Origin: an uncultured bacterium
GTDB lineage: Bacteria > Atribacterota > Atribacteria > Atribacterales > Caldatribacteriaceae
Length of the DNA: 64,000 nt
Assembly: GCA_937139415.1 (NCBI GenBank)
Contig: CAKZPS010000021.1
Span: forward strand, 1-64,000
Direction of reading: 5' to 3'
The notes below the pieces were generated by a model that was not told where the DNA came from, ran no database searches, and saw only the letters and a list, made by a program, of their open reading frames with translations. A program made the translations under genes and the position numbers. Numbering within the stretch: position 1 is the stretch's first letter; every line of letters starts with the position of its first letter. This document shows positions 51,020-59,916 of the stretch, piece by piece.

Positions 51020-52084
51020 TCATAAATATTTTTCGAGATCGCGATTCTCGCGAAGGAGCGCCACCAATTTTTTTACTTCCTCACTCTTCCCTTTGGAGGC
51101 GATGAAAAGGAGATCCTCTTCTTCGATAACCACAAGATCCTCTACCCCCAAGGCAAAGAGAGGTTTGCGCGTCAAAAAGAGGTTGCCCCGACTCTCGATT
51201 CCCCGGTAGTTTCCCTCTCCTGCGTTATGGAAAACATCGTGGGGGAAAACCTCCCACAAGGAGGAGAGAGACCCTAAGTCACTCCAGGAGAGTGTAGCAG
51301 GGATGACCACAACCCGGGAGGATTTCTCCATCACCGCATAGTCAATAGAAATGGAGGGAAGGGTGGCAAAAACTTCTTGGAAGAGAGCAGTCTTCCCCTC
51401 TTCTCGGTATGTTTCCGCTTCCCTCAAGCCCTGATACACCTCGGGGAGGTAAGAAGCCAATTCTTCGAGAATAACCCGGGTCTTCCACACGAAAATGCCA
51501 CTGTTCCAGAAATGGCTCCCTGAGTGAAAGTATTCTCTCGCCAAACTTTCGTTGGGCTTTTCGGTAAAGCGTCGCGCCCGGTAGGCTTCAAGGTCCCCTT
51601 GACGCCGATACAGCTCTCCTATCTCGAGATACCCATAGCCGGTGTGTGCGCTCCTTGGAACGACACCCAGGGTAACCAGCCAATCCTCTTCTCCTATCTC
51701 GCAGGCGAAACGGAGGAGTTCCCGGAAATACTCTTCTTCCTCGATGAGGTGATCGGCGGGAAGAACCATCATCACCGCCTCCGGGTCAAAGCGTAAAAGG
51801 CGCATCGCCGCAAGTCCAATACAGGGCGCAGTATTCCTCCCGGTGGGTTCGATAATAAGGTTTTTCTCTTCCACAAAGGGAAGCTCGGCATGAATCAATC
51901 CTCGGTACTCCTCGGGAGCCACGATGAAGAGATTTTTCTTCCCCACCAAGGATAAGATTCTCTCTACCGTCCTCTCGAGGAGACTCTTCCCTCCTATCTT
52001 GAGGAACTGCTTGGGTCGTTTCTTCCGACTGAGCGGCCACAGGCGCTCTCCTCGCCCCCCGGCCATAATCACTCCCACATGCAT
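51020..52084 (-). CDS. manC: Mannose-1-phosphate guanylyltransferase
   Basis: A 354-residue single-domain nucleotidyltransferase making GDP-mannose. Marks are GVIMAGGRGERLWPLSRKKR at the N-terminus, PKQFLKIGGKSLLERTVERI, VMMVLPADHLIEEEEYF near residue 107, FTEKPNESLAREYF near 172 and SIDYAVMEKSSRVVVIPATL near 265. It lacks the C-terminal isomerase domain of bifunctional ManC/AlgA. GDP-mannose feeds surface glycans or compatible solutes such as mannosylglycerate. Convergent with the chemoreceptor and divergent from the MFS gene. Confidence 0.93.
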   Translation of the reverse strand: MHVGVIMAGGRGERLWPLSRKKRPKQFLKIGGKSLLERTVERILSLVGKKNLFIVAPEEYRGLIHAELPFVEEKNLIIEPTGRNTAPCIGLAAMRLLRFDPEAVMMVLPADHLIEEEEYFRELLRFACEIGEEDWLVTLGVVPRSAHTGYGYLEIGELYRRQGDLEAYRARRFTEKPNESLAREYFHSGSHFWNSGIFVWKTRVILEELASYLPEVYQGLREAETYREEGKTALFQEVFATLPSISIDYAVMEKSSRVVVIPATLSWSDLGSLSSLWEVFPHDVFHNAGEGNYRGIESRGNLFLTRKPLFALGVEDLVVIEEEDLLFIASKGKSEEVKKLVALLRENRDLEKYL

Positions 52085-52154
52085 GGTTCACTCCCCCCTT
52101 TCTCCTCGCCTCTTTTCGTGGTACACTGTGCTCATCACCGAACGAGGAGTAGAC

Positions 52155-53327
52155 ATGGACTTTTTCATGTTCTTTTTCCATCTTTTCGTCGATTTCGTAG
52201 TGGCTTTCCCTGCACCTCTAAGCCCATACTTAGTTCAATTTTACCACCTCAATGCCCGCACCGTAGCGATGGCTGTGGCTTTTCTCCCCTTCGTAGGATC
52301 GTTAAGTCAACCACTCTTCGCCATGACTTTTCGCTCTTTCTCCTTCCCCACCTGGCAGTTGTATCTCACCCTCAACGCCCTCCTTCTCCCCTTCTTCCTC
52401 TTTGCTCTCCCCGTGTCTTTCTCCATTTTTCTCATCGTCTTCGTGACCATTTTTCTTGCCGATGGCTATTTTCACCCTGTAGGCGCCGCCTTAGCAGGGA
52501 GAAACCGAGGAGGGAAAGGGGTCACTGCCTTCATCTCTGGCGGCATCCTTGGTGGAGCATTGGGTCCTTTTTTCATCACCCTTTTCGTGTCTCGATACTC
52601 GCTCTCCTCACTCTGGCTCTTTGGACTCCTCTCCCTACCTTTGAGCCTTTGGTTCTTTCGTCAGCCTCAACCCCGGTATCAACCACAACCGAGAAATTTC
52701 TCTTGGCGTTTTTTCGGTTTCTTCTGGCCTATATGGTCCCTGGTGAGTACCCGCACCTTCTTTTCAGCCGCTTTCCACACTTTCGTTCCCCTCTACCTCA
52801 ACGAGAGAGGGTATCCACTCCTCTCGGGAGGAACACTGCTCTCCTTGGGGGTTCTCTGCGGCATCGGGGCAAACGTACTGGGAAGTAAGCTCTACCATCG
52901 CTTCTCCAACTGGACCTTGAATCTCATTTCTTTCCTTGTCTTAGGGAGCATGATCCTCCTTTTCACCGTGGTGCATCACTTCTTGCTCCTTTTCTTCTTC
53001 TTCATTGCTGCCGATTTTGCCACTTTCCTCACCATGAGCACCAACGTCTCCGAAGCCCAACGGTTACTCCCGGGAAACCGAGTGTTTGCTTCTTCCCTCT
53101 CCATGGGATTTGCTTGGTCCATGGGTCACGCCCTCAATGTCCTGTGGGCATTTTTATTCGGTCATAATGTCCAACTGGTTCTCCAAAGCGTGGGAATGAT
53201 GGCCATTGGTATGGGGATTACCCTCTCTCTTTCCCGGAACAAATTTACTCCTCAGCCCGTGGACTCGCAGTGGCAATCAATGCCGACCGTACCCGCACCC
53301 CAGGAACTCGACCCAGCCTCCCGGTGA
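52155..53327 (+). CDS. MFS transporter (fosmidomycin-resistance-like)
   Basis: About 390 residues with 12 predicted membrane segments. ATG 52155 has CGAGGAG upstream; a longer frame to 51924 runs antisense through manC and is not used. FHLFVDFVVAFPAPLSPYLV at the N-terminus recalls the His-x-x-x-Asp start of Fsr-type exporters, and AVAFLPFVGSLSQPLFAMTF follows in TM2. Family identity beyond MFS is uncertain. Its last 83 bases overlap the convergent TM1266-like gene, which covers the soluble tail PVDSQWQSMPTVPAPQELD. Confidence 0.82.
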   Translation: MDFFMFFFHLFVDFVVAFPAPLSPYLVQFYHLNARTVAMAVAFLPFVGSLSQPLFAMTFRSFSFPTWQLYLTLNALLLPFFLFALPVSFSIFLIVFVTIFLADGYFHPVGAALAGRNRGGKGVTAFISGGILGGALGPFFITLFVSRYSLSSLWLFGLLSLPLSLWFFRQPQPRYQPQPRNFSWRFFGFFWPIWSLVSTRTFFSAAFHTFVPLYLNERGYPLLSGGTLLSLGVLCGIGANVLGSKLYHRFSNWTLNLISFLVLGSMILLFTVVHHFLLLFFFFIAADFATFLTMSTNVSEAQRLLPGNRVFASSLSMGFAWSMGHALNVLWAFLFGHNVQLVLQSVGMMAIGMGITLSLSRNKFTPQPVDSQWQSMPTVPAPQELDPASR

Positions 53328-53514
53328 GTGCCCCAAGCGCATCAGTCGTCCCATCCACGATGAGCGCCAAGACGGAAATATTCTTCTCCCGATAGGGGAT
53401 TCCCATGCGCCCAACGATGAGATCTCCGAAATCGGCAAGAATTTCATTGACTTTATGGGCCTGTTTCTCTCGGTCAGTGATGATAATGCCGATTACCCCT
53501 ACCCGATTTTCCAT
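53245..53514 (-). CDS. TM1266-like regulator (iron-only hydrogenase system regulator family)
   Basis: An 89-residue ACT-like protein. VGVIGIIITDREKQAHKVNE opens it, and GDLIVGRMGIPYREKNISVL is the family hallmark, followed by VDGTTDALGALTGRLGRVPG. Homologues (TIGR03959, named for TM1266) lie next to [FeFe]-hydrogenase maturation genes. No hydrogenase gene is in this window, where it follows the FGGY kinase by three bases at the end of the rnf region. The C-terminal codons overlap the convergent MFS gene by 83 bases, and both frames look genuine. Confidence 0.85.
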   Translation of the reverse strand: MENRVGVIGIIITDREKQAHKVNEILADFGDLIVGRMGIPYREKNISVLALIVDGTTDALGALTGRLGRVPGVRVRSALIATASPRAEE

Positions 53515-53517
53515 GGC

Positions 53518-54990
53518 TCAAGAGAAAATCCTCCGCAACTTCTCATTGAGAGATTTTAAATCCTCGCGTAACTCTCGGTACACCTGAAACCACCGCTCTA
53601 AATCCCACTGATACTCTTCTTGAGGGAGAAAGGTTTCTTCCACCCGAAAAGTTTGCGAAAAAGCATGGTGGTAATCACGGTAAACCCCACTCCCCAAGCC
53701 GGCAAGGAGTGCCGCTCCTTTACAACTTCCCTCACGGTCCTCCGGTACAAGAATTTCCCTCCCGAGCACCGAAGCCTTGAGGTTCATCCAGGTGCGATTC
53801 TTCGTTCCTCCCCCCACATTCACTGCCTCATCGATGGGAATCTTCACCTCGTCGCATACCATATCAAAAATATGCCGATACTCCAAACAGAGACCCAAGA
53901 GAACACCAAAGAGTATTTCTCGCTCTTTCGTCTCGGCAGAGAGATTGAAAAAAGCCCCCCGCGCTGCTTCATAGTAACTCCCCAAAAGATAAGGGAAAAA
54001 GAGGGGAATCGCAGGAGAGAGGGAAAGAGATAAGTTTTGAAAGACGGCGTGATTCTCCTTGAGGAGACGCATCGTCCAATCGACGGCATAGCCACCACTG
54101 TAAATTCCGTTCATGACGTAATAGGCCGGATAGGCCACATGGTGGCCCCAAGAGAAAGGCTTTTCCCAAGAAGCCTTTTTGCGAAACGGTGTCTCATGAA
54201 GAGCCATGGTCACCGATTCGGTGGTTCCCGAAGAAATGAGTACCCATCCCGGCTGATAGACTCCACTCGCCAAAGCAGCACAGAGGTGATCGTGCCCTCC
54301 CACCACAATCGTAGTTTCCGGATGGAGACCGGTTACCTTGGCCACTTCCGGACGAATCTTCCCCAAGGGCTTTCCGGAAGGGTAAAGAGGAGCCATCCGG
54401 TCTATGGGCACTCCTGCCCGTTCACACATCGCTTCCCACCAGTTCCTCTTCTTTTGGTCAAAGAGCATAGTGCGCGAGGCTAAAGAATAGTCAAAGGAGA
54501 GTTCGCCACTGAAAAAGAAGAGAATGAACCCCGACATGGAGGTCCAGAAACGAACCTTGGCAAAGAGTTCCGGTTCCATCTCACGGTGCCAGAGGAGTTT
54601 ATAAAAAGAGTACTTATGCTGAGGACTCAAACCGGTCGTCCAATACACCTCCTCTTCGTCTAACTCTATCGATGAGAACTGTGATTTGGTACAATCGCTA
54701 TACCAAGGAATACTCCGGGGAAGGACGGTACCGTCTTTGTAAAGGCCTACCATAACCTCAGCAAAACTCGATACACTGAGCGCAACCACACAAGATAAGA
54801 GCGCACGATCAAAATCGGAGATGGCCTGGACTATGGAGGTAGCAATGTCCTCGGGAACGTAAAACTCTACCCCGCCTTGAGACACAAGAGGGGTAGGAAA
54901 GTTTTTTTCTCCTCGAATTCTCCCTTCCTCATCATAGAGGCGAATTTTAGTATTGGTGGTTCCGATATCCATGCCAAGAAGGAGTTCCAT
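53518..54990 (-). CDS. FGGY-family carbohydrate kinase
   Basis: A 490-residue kinase. It has LLLGMDIGTTNTKIRLYDEE at the N-terminus, the catalytic-loop segment IVVGGHDHLCAALASGV near residue 243, LISSGTTESVTMALHE and the ATP-site AVNVGGGTKNRTWMNLKASV near residue 400. It differs clearly from the other two FGGY kinases in the window. It starts one base after rnfB ends and is followed by the TM1266-like gene, an odd place for a sugar kinase. Its substrate is unknown. Confidence 0.92.
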   Translation of the reverse strand: MELLLGMDIGTTNTKIRLYDEEGRIRGEKNFPTPLVSQGGVEFYVPEDIATSIVQAISDFDRALLSCVVALSVSSFAEVMVGLYKDGTVLPRSIPWYSDCTKSQFSSIELDEEEVYWTTGLSPQHKYSFYKLLWHREMEPELFAKVRFWTSMSGFILFFFSGELSFDYSLASRTMLFDQKKRNWWEAMCERAGVPIDRMAPLYPSGKPLGKIRPEVAKVTGLHPETTIVVGGHDHLCAALASGVYQPGWVLISSGTTESVTMALHETPFRKKASWEKPFSWGHHVAYPAYYVMNGIYSGGYAVDWTMRLLKENHAVFQNLSLSLSPAIPLFFPYLLGSYYEAARGAFFNLSAETKEREILFGVLLGLCLEYRHIFDMVCDEVKIPIDEAVNVGGGTKNRTWMNLKASVLGREILVPEDREGSCKGAALLAGLGSGVYRDYHHAFSQTFRVEETFLPQEEYQWDLERWFQVYRELREDLKSLNEKLRRIFS

Positions 54991-54991
54991 G

Positions 54992-55840
54992 TTATTTCAC
55001 CTCAACCTGGGCCTCAGAAACCGGCGATACCGAGGACTCCTCAAAAATCCGCACCAAGCAATGGGTAGGACATTTCTCAACACATAGGCCACAGAGGGTG
55101 CATTTTTCTTGATCAATATGAATGATCTCTTTCTCAAAACGAATGGCCTTCTCAGGACAGGTCTTGACACACAATTGACATTTAATGCATCCCCGTAAAC
55201 ACGCCTGACGGACAACTTTTCCGCTCTCTTTGGATACACATGCCACGAGCACCTGCTCCCGATCAGGAACGAGGACCAATACCCCTTGAGGACACTCAGT
55301 CACACACTTCCCGCAACCGGTACATTTTTCGGGGGAAATCACCGGAAGACCACTCTCTCGGTCCATGGTGATGGCGGAAAATGGGCACACTTCTTCACAA
55401 GTTCCCAAACCTATACACCCATAGCGACACACCCGCGCAGAAACTCCGAGCAATTTGTATGCCCGACAATTCTTGACACCCCGATAAGAGGCGATCTCTT
55501 GTGCCACACCTTTTCCTCCTTGGCACACGAGCACTGCTTTTTTCGATTCGAAACGAAATTCTTCGTGATTCCCTAAGAGACGAGCAATTTCCGCCCAGGT
55601 TTTGGGACCTCCCACCGGGCAGGCATTCATCGGTGCCTCTTGAGTCGCTATTTTCTCCGCCAACCCTACGCACCCCGGATACCCACAGGCACCGCAATTA
55701 GCACCGGGAAGAAGGTCGAGGATCTTTTGCACCAAAGGGTTTTCCTCTACGGCAAATTTCTTCGCTAACCACGCTAAGGTTAAACCAAATCCCAAACCCA
55801 AGATACCCATGATTATTGCCGGTAAGAAAATGTCTTCCAT
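54992..55840 (-). CDS. rnfB: Rnf complex subunit B (electron transport complex iron-sulfur protein)
   Basis: A 282-residue protein. The N-terminal membrane helix (about residues 5-25, PAIIMGILGLGFGLTLAWLA) is followed by the Fe-S domain PGANCGACGYPGC (Cys49, 52, 57, with Cys74). Three or more ferredoxin-type clusters follow: CRYGCIGLGTCEEVCP, CTGCGKCVTECP, CIKCQLCVKTCP and CTLCGLCVEKCP. It takes electrons from reduced ferredoxin. It is the last rnf gene in this C-D-G-E-A-B order and lies 13 bases after rnfA. Confidence 0.96.
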   Translation of the reverse strand: MEDIFLPAIIMGILGLGFGLTLAWLAKKFAVEENPLVQKILDLLPGANCGACGYPGCVGLAEKIATQEAPMNACPVGGPKTWAEIARLLGNHEEFRFESKKAVLVCQGGKGVAQEIASYRGVKNCRAYKLLGVSARVCRYGCIGLGTCEEVCPFSAITMDRESGLPVISPEKCTGCGKCVTECPQGVLVLVPDREQVLVACVSKESGKVVRQACLRGCIKCQLCVKTCPEKAIRFEKEIIHIDQEKCTLCGLCVEKCPTHCLVRIFEESSVSPVSEAQVEVK

Positions 55841-55853
55841 CGCTTTACTCCTC

Positions 55854-56444
55854 TCACCTCACTAAACCTTTAAAACCTAAGAAAGCAATCGCCAAAAGAC
55901 AGGTAGCAATAAAAACGATAGGATATCCTTGGTAAAAAGGGGATAACCGAGCAAAACGGAGCCGTTCCCGAATTCCTGCAAGAAGCACTAAGGCAACGGT
56001 GAATCCCAGGGCGACGCTGATGCTATACACTACTACCTGAAGGAGCGTATACCCATAATCTACTCCCAAAAAAGCTACCGCAAGAATGGCACAGTTTGTG
56101 GTAATCAGGGGGAGGTAAATACCCATGGCTCGGTAGAGATTGGGCATATTCTTTTTCAGGACGATTTCTACGAGTTGCACCAAAACGGCGATAACCAAAA
56201 TGAACACCATGATCCGGAAATACTCTAAATGGAGGGGGAGAAAAACGAATTTCCACAACGCCCAGGTCACACAGGAAGCTAACACCATCACGAAAGTTAC
56301 CGCCATTCCCATACCGATAGAATTGGCTACATTAGAGGACATGCCAATATACGGGCAAAGACCGATATATCGTGCCAAAATAATGTTATCCACAAATGCG
56401 GCACTGAGGAAAATCTTAAGGAGCATCACCAGTTCTCCATTCAT
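55854..56444 (-). CDS. rnfA: Rnf complex subunit A
   Basis: A 196-residue integral membrane protein with six segments. Marks are LLKIFLSAAFVDNIILARYI, GLCPYIGMSSNVANSIGMGM and YLPLITTNCAILAVAFLGVD. ATG 56444 overlaps the rnfE stop (ATGA) and has AAGGAG upstream; a longer frame to 56966 runs through rnfE out of phase and is not real. RnfA and RnfE form the membrane core that binds a [2Fe-2S] cluster and couples electron flow to ion transport. Confidence 0.96.
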   Translation of the reverse strand: MNGELVMLLKIFLSAAFVDNIILARYIGLCPYIGMSSNVANSIGMGMAVTFVMVLASCVTWALWKFVFLPLHLEYFRIMVFILVIAVLVQLVEIVLKKNMPNLYRAMGIYLPLITTNCAILAVAFLGVDYGYTLLQVVVYSISVALGFTVALVLLAGIRERLRFARLSPFYQGYPIVFIATCLLAIAFLGFKGLVR

Positions 56445-57043
56445 TTTTCCCTTCTCCTTCCGAAATAATTGAGCATAGCGATGTAAATACCGATGAGCAA
56501 AAATGCCCCTGGTGGAAGAATCATGAACATCATCCCTTGATAGGTAGGAGGAAGAACCTGACGCGAGAAGAGAGAACCATAACCAAATAACTCTCTGACT
56601 ACTCCAATGGCAGTAATAACGAGCGTATATCCCACACCCATTCCCAAAGCATCGGCCAAAGCGAGAACAATCGGTTTCCGTGAGGCAAAAGCCTCTGCCC
56701 TCCCCATGATTATGCAATTCACCACGATCAAGGGGATGAAAATTCCCATGGCCCGAGAAAGTGCAGGGAGGTAAGCTTTCATCACCAAGTCGACAATGGT
56801 GGTGAAAGTAGAAATGATGACAATGAAAATCGGAATTCGTACTTGACTGGGGACGAAATGGCGTATAGCGGAAATGACCAGACTCGAACAGACGAGCACG
56901 AAAATGACTCCCGCCCCCATGGCTAAGCAATTTTCTCCTTTCACTGAAACCGCCAACACCGAACACAGACCAATCATTAAACGCAAGATAGGGTTTTCCC
57001 CAAAAATACCATTCTTAAAATAGAAGAAAAATTGCCTCATCAT
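56441..57043 (-). CDS. rnfE: Rnf complex subunit E
   Basis: A 200-residue membrane protein with six segments. It has NGIFGENPILRLMIGLCSVL, ENCLAMGAGVIFVLVCSSLV, GIFIPLIVVNCIIMGRAEAF and ASRKPIVLALADALGMGVGY, all typical of RnfE/NqrD. It is homologous to RnfA in inverted topology. ATGA overlap with rnfG upstream and rnfA downstream shows tight coupling. Confidence 0.96.
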   Translation of the reverse strand: MMRQFFFYFKNGIFGENPILRLMIGLCSVLAVSVKGENCLAMGAGVIFVLVCSSLVISAIRHFVPSQVRIPIFIVIISTFTTIVDLVMKAYLPALSRAMGIFIPLIVVNCIIMGRAEAFASRKPIVLALADALGMGVGYTLVITAIGVVRELFGYGSLFSRQVLPPTYQGMMFMILPPGAFLLIGIYIAMLNYFGRRREK

Positions 57044-57597
57044 TCCGCCTCCAAGTTTTTAAAATACGTAATCGCCTCTTGGCAAGCACGGATCACTGCT
57101 TTCGTAGAAATGGTGGCCCCGGTAACTCCTTGAATATCTCTCTTGATTTCAAATGGATCATCGAGAGATTTGGACACAAACTGAGAGAGAAAACGTTCTT
57201 CGGTTATATTCGAACCGAGTCCAGGCGTTTCCTGATGCTCTAAAACTTGGATCCCCATGATTTTCTTTTCCTGAGCAGAAATTCCCACAAGGAGCACCAT
57301 TTCTCCTCCGTATCCCATGACCGATACGCGCAAAACGTATCCTACACGATCTTCCCCGATGAGAGCATGGTATACCTCTAACACCGAGACCCCACTTCGC
57401 GAGGAGAGATCGTGAGAGAGGTTCATTCTCTCAAAGCGCTCCGCCGAGGGAAAAACAACTTGGAGCTTCTCTCGTAACTCCTCGGCACTCCGACGCTCAA
57501 TTTCCTTTTTGGTCACGTAGTTCACCGCAGCGAGAGAAATCGCCGCCAAAAGACATACCACCATGAGTGCCCAGGCAACGCGAAAAATTCCTTTCAT
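57040..57597 (-). CDS. rnfG: Rnf complex subunit G (covalent FMN-binding)
   Basis: A 185-residue protein. An N-terminal anchor (VAWALMVVCLLAAISLAAVN) precedes a periplasm-facing FMN-binding domain. DIQGVTGATISTKAVIRACQ near the C-terminus carries the Thr that takes FMN by a phosphoester bond, the S/T-GAT motif. It needs an ApbE-type flavin transferase, which is not in the window. It overlaps rnfD and rnfE by four bases each. Confidence 0.95.
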   Translation of the reverse strand: MKGIFRVAWALMVVCLLAAISLAAVNYVTKKEIERRSAEELREKLQVVFPSAERFERMNLSHDLSSRSGVSVLEVYHALIGEDRVGYVLRVSVMGYGGEMVLLVGISAQEKKIMGIQVLEHQETPGLGSNITEERFLSQFVSKSLDDPFEIKRDIQGVTGATISTKAVIRACQEAITYFKNLEAE

Positions 57598-58583
57598 ATC
57601 TTTTTCACCCCAAACCTCCGTGGTAAGAGACGATCTAAAAATGGCACCACCGCATTCATGATGAGAATTCCAAAAGTAACCCCTTCCTGATATCCACCTA
57701 ACCAGCGGATCATACCGGTAATCATACCGGCAAAAAAACCAAAAATCATCCTCCCTTTGGGGGTCATAGGAGAAGTGGTGTAATCAGTGGCCATGAAACA
57801 CCCCCCCAAGATCGCACTTCCGGCAAGAAGGTGGTAGAGAGGGTTTTGTCGAGCGAGAACAGCAACGAGCGCAATGCCCAAAAAATAGAAAACGGGAATA
57901 TCCCATCGCACAATTTTACGCCAGAGCAGGTAGGCAAATCCACATAAAAGGAGAAACGCCGAGATTTCTCCAATGCACCCCGGTACAGTTCCCCAGAACA
58001 AGCGCCAGAGAATCCGAGGCTCAAGGTGAGCGAGAGCTTGATACCCTTGCATCTTGGAAATACCTAAAGGAGTTGCAGTGGTTACTACCTCCCACAGAGA
58101 AGAAACTACCTCCCCACTCTTTGATAGCGTCCACACATTGCGCACCACATAAGTACTCATCAACCCCGGCCAAGAGAGAAAGAGAACCGCTCTTCCCACC
58201 AAAGCCGGATTGAAAATGTTTTGCCCCAACCCTCCGAACATCTGTTTCCCCAAAATGATCGCCGTTCCCCCTCCCACGATGGGTAACCAAAAGGGCACAC
58301 CGGGAGGAAAAGAGAGTCCCAAAAGAAGCCCGGTGACTAAGGCACTCCGGTCACCTAAGGACAAAGGTTTTCGAAAGAGAAAACAATCCAAAGCCTCAAA
58401 ACCGAGGCAACTCAAGAGAGAGAGTACGATCGGCCCAAGCGTCAACCGGTAACCAAAAAAAGCCATCCCCCAAAACGTCGCCGGGAGGAGAGCCAAGAAG
58501 ACATGGGTCATGACTTGAGGCACATCGAGAGCACTCTTCACATGCGGAGGAGGGGTAAGCACCGTCTTGAACTCTACACTCAT
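57594..58583 (-). CDS. rnfD: Rnf complex subunit D (covalent FMN-binding membrane subunit)
   Basis: A 329-residue protein with about nine or ten membrane segments. ATG 58583 overlaps the rnfC stop (ATGA); a longer frame to 58667 would intrude into rnfC. It has GKQMFGGLGQNIFNPALVGR near residue 110 and GGCFMATDYTTSPMTPKGRM near 265, where a Thr of the TTSP segment is the expected FMN-attachment site. It carries electrons across the membrane in the Rnf complex. Confidence 0.95.
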   Translation of the reverse strand: MSVEFKTVLTPPPHVKSALDVPQVMTHVFLALLPATFWGMAFFGYRLTLGPIVLSLLSCLGFEALDCFLFRKPLSLGDRSALVTGLLLGLSFPPGVPFWLPIVGGGTAIILGKQMFGGLGQNIFNPALVGRAVLFLSWPGLMSTYVVRNVWTLSKSGEVVSSLWEVVTTATPLGISKMQGYQALAHLEPRILWRLFWGTVPGCIGEISAFLLLCGFAYLLWRKIVRWDIPVFYFLGIALVAVLARQNPLYHLLAGSAILGGCFMATDYTTSPMTPKGRMIFGFFAGMITGMIRWLGGYQEGVTFGILIMNAVVPFLDRLLPRRFGVKKI

Positions 58584-59908
58584 CGTGTGACACCACCCTT
58601 CTTCCTGCGGATTATTTCTGCTTTGGCCAACTTGATGAACTGAGTGAGGGGAATCCCTGCCGGGCACACGTAACTACACACGCCGCACTCCATGCAATCG
58701 AGGACCCGATGCTCTTCCGCCTCGAGAAAAGCCTGAAATTCGGCAAGACGAGCGAGATGGTAAGGAAGGAGGAACATGGGGCACCCATCCACACACCGCC
58801 CACACCGAATACAAGGATACTCTTTCTTCTCATACGGTCGGGAAAAAAAGAGGAAACCCGATGTTCCTTTAATCACCGGTACTTGCAAGGAACTTTGCGC
58901 AATTCCAGTCATGGGACCACCCATAATGATCTTCTGCGGAGTCTTTACAAAACCTCCGCAAAACGCCACGATACCTTCAAGCACCGTCCCTAAGGGAACC
59001 TCAAGATTCCCCGGTGTCTGAATACATTCACCACTCACCGTAATCACCCGCTCGACAAGTGGCATTCCCTCTTCTGCCATTCTTCCGATGGCGCTTGCCG
59101 TTTGAACGTTATTCACCACCACACCGACATCTAACGGTAATCCACCGGGAGGGACCTCTCGCCCTAAGATGGCTAAAATGATTTGTTTCTCTGAACCTTG
59201 GGGGTACTTGGTCGCCAAAGGCACAACCTCAGTGGGAATAGACATATATTTCACTAATTTGGCAAAGAGAGTGAGGCACTCCTCTTTGTTCTCCTCGATA
59301 CCGATATACGCTCTCTTTGCTCCACAAGCCCGTACCAAAATCCGTAAACCCAAGAGCACGGTATCCGGACGCTCAACCATCACCCGGTGATCACAGGTCA
59401 AGTAGGGTTCACACTCTGCCCCATTGAGAATGACCGTGTCGATTATCTTCCCCGCAGGTGGAGAAACCTTCACATGGGTGGGAAAGGCTGCTCCCCCAAG
59501 GCCCACCATACCCCCCTCCCGAATCCATTTCCGCAAAAAGAGGGAATCGAGGTTCTCTATGTCTTTGGGAAGCGGTTCCCTCCTCTCCACTTCTTCTTGG
59601 CCGTCATTTTCAATGACTATGGCCCGAAACTTTCCCATACTGGGGTGCCACCACTCTTCAATCGCGGTCACCTTTCCCGAGATGGAAGCATGGAGGGGAG
59701 CAGCAATAAAAGCCTCTACATCAGCTACTTTCTGCCCCTTTTTCACCACATCCCCTCTCTTGACCAAGGGCTCAAGAGGTGCGCCGGTGTGTTGCCAAAG
59801 GGGGAGAACCACTTTCGGCGGTGATCCTATTTCCACGATAGAACGATGGGCGGTGAGTTCCTTCGCAGGAGAAAGAAACACCCCCTGAGGAAAAGTTCGC
59901 AACTTCAT
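58580..59908 (-). CDS. rnfC: Rnf complex subunit C (NADH-binding)
   Basis: A 442-residue protein. The N-terminal barrel-sandwich domain includes ISGKVTAIEEWWHPSMGKFR. GLGGAAFPTHVKVSPP near residue 140 is the Nuo51-type NADH and FMN site. VILNGAECEPYLTCDHRVMV follows, then the two ferredoxin-type clusters CIRCGRCVDGCPMFLLP and CMECGVCSYVCPAGIPL near the C-terminus. It passes electrons to NAD+. It is the first rnf gene and lies eight bases after the biotin carboxylase gene. Confidence 0.96.
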   Translation of the reverse strand: MKLRTFPQGVFLSPAKELTAHRSIVEIGSPPKVVLPLWQHTGAPLEPLVKRGDVVKKGQKVADVEAFIAAPLHASISGKVTAIEEWWHPSMGKFRAIVIENDGQEEVERREPLPKDIENLDSLFLRKWIREGGMVGLGGAAFPTHVKVSPPAGKIIDTVILNGAECEPYLTCDHRVMVERPDTVLLGLRILVRACGAKRAYIGIEENKEECLTLFAKLVKYMSIPTEVVPLATKYPQGSEKQIILAILGREVPPGGLPLDVGVVVNNVQTASAIGRMAEEGMPLVERVITVSGECIQTPGNLEVPLGTVLEGIVAFCGGFVKTPQKIIMGGPMTGIAQSSLQVPVIKGTSGFLFFSRPYEKKEYPCIRCGRCVDGCPMFLLPYHLARLAEFQAFLEAEEHRVLDCMECGVCSYVCPAGIPLTQFIKLAKAEIIRRKKGGVTR

Positions 59909-59916
59909 GATCCTCT

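Noticed and set aside
51924-52154. N-terminal extension of the MFS transporter to 467 residues
   Set aside because: The extra 77 codons are antisense to manC; ATG 52155 has a good ribosome site and begins at the first membrane helix.
56445-56966. An N-terminal extension of rnfA to 370 residues
   Set aside because: The extension lies out of frame inside rnfE and reads as His/Arg-rich nonsense; the ATG at 56444 with ATGA overlap and AAGGAG gives the normal 196-residue RnfA.
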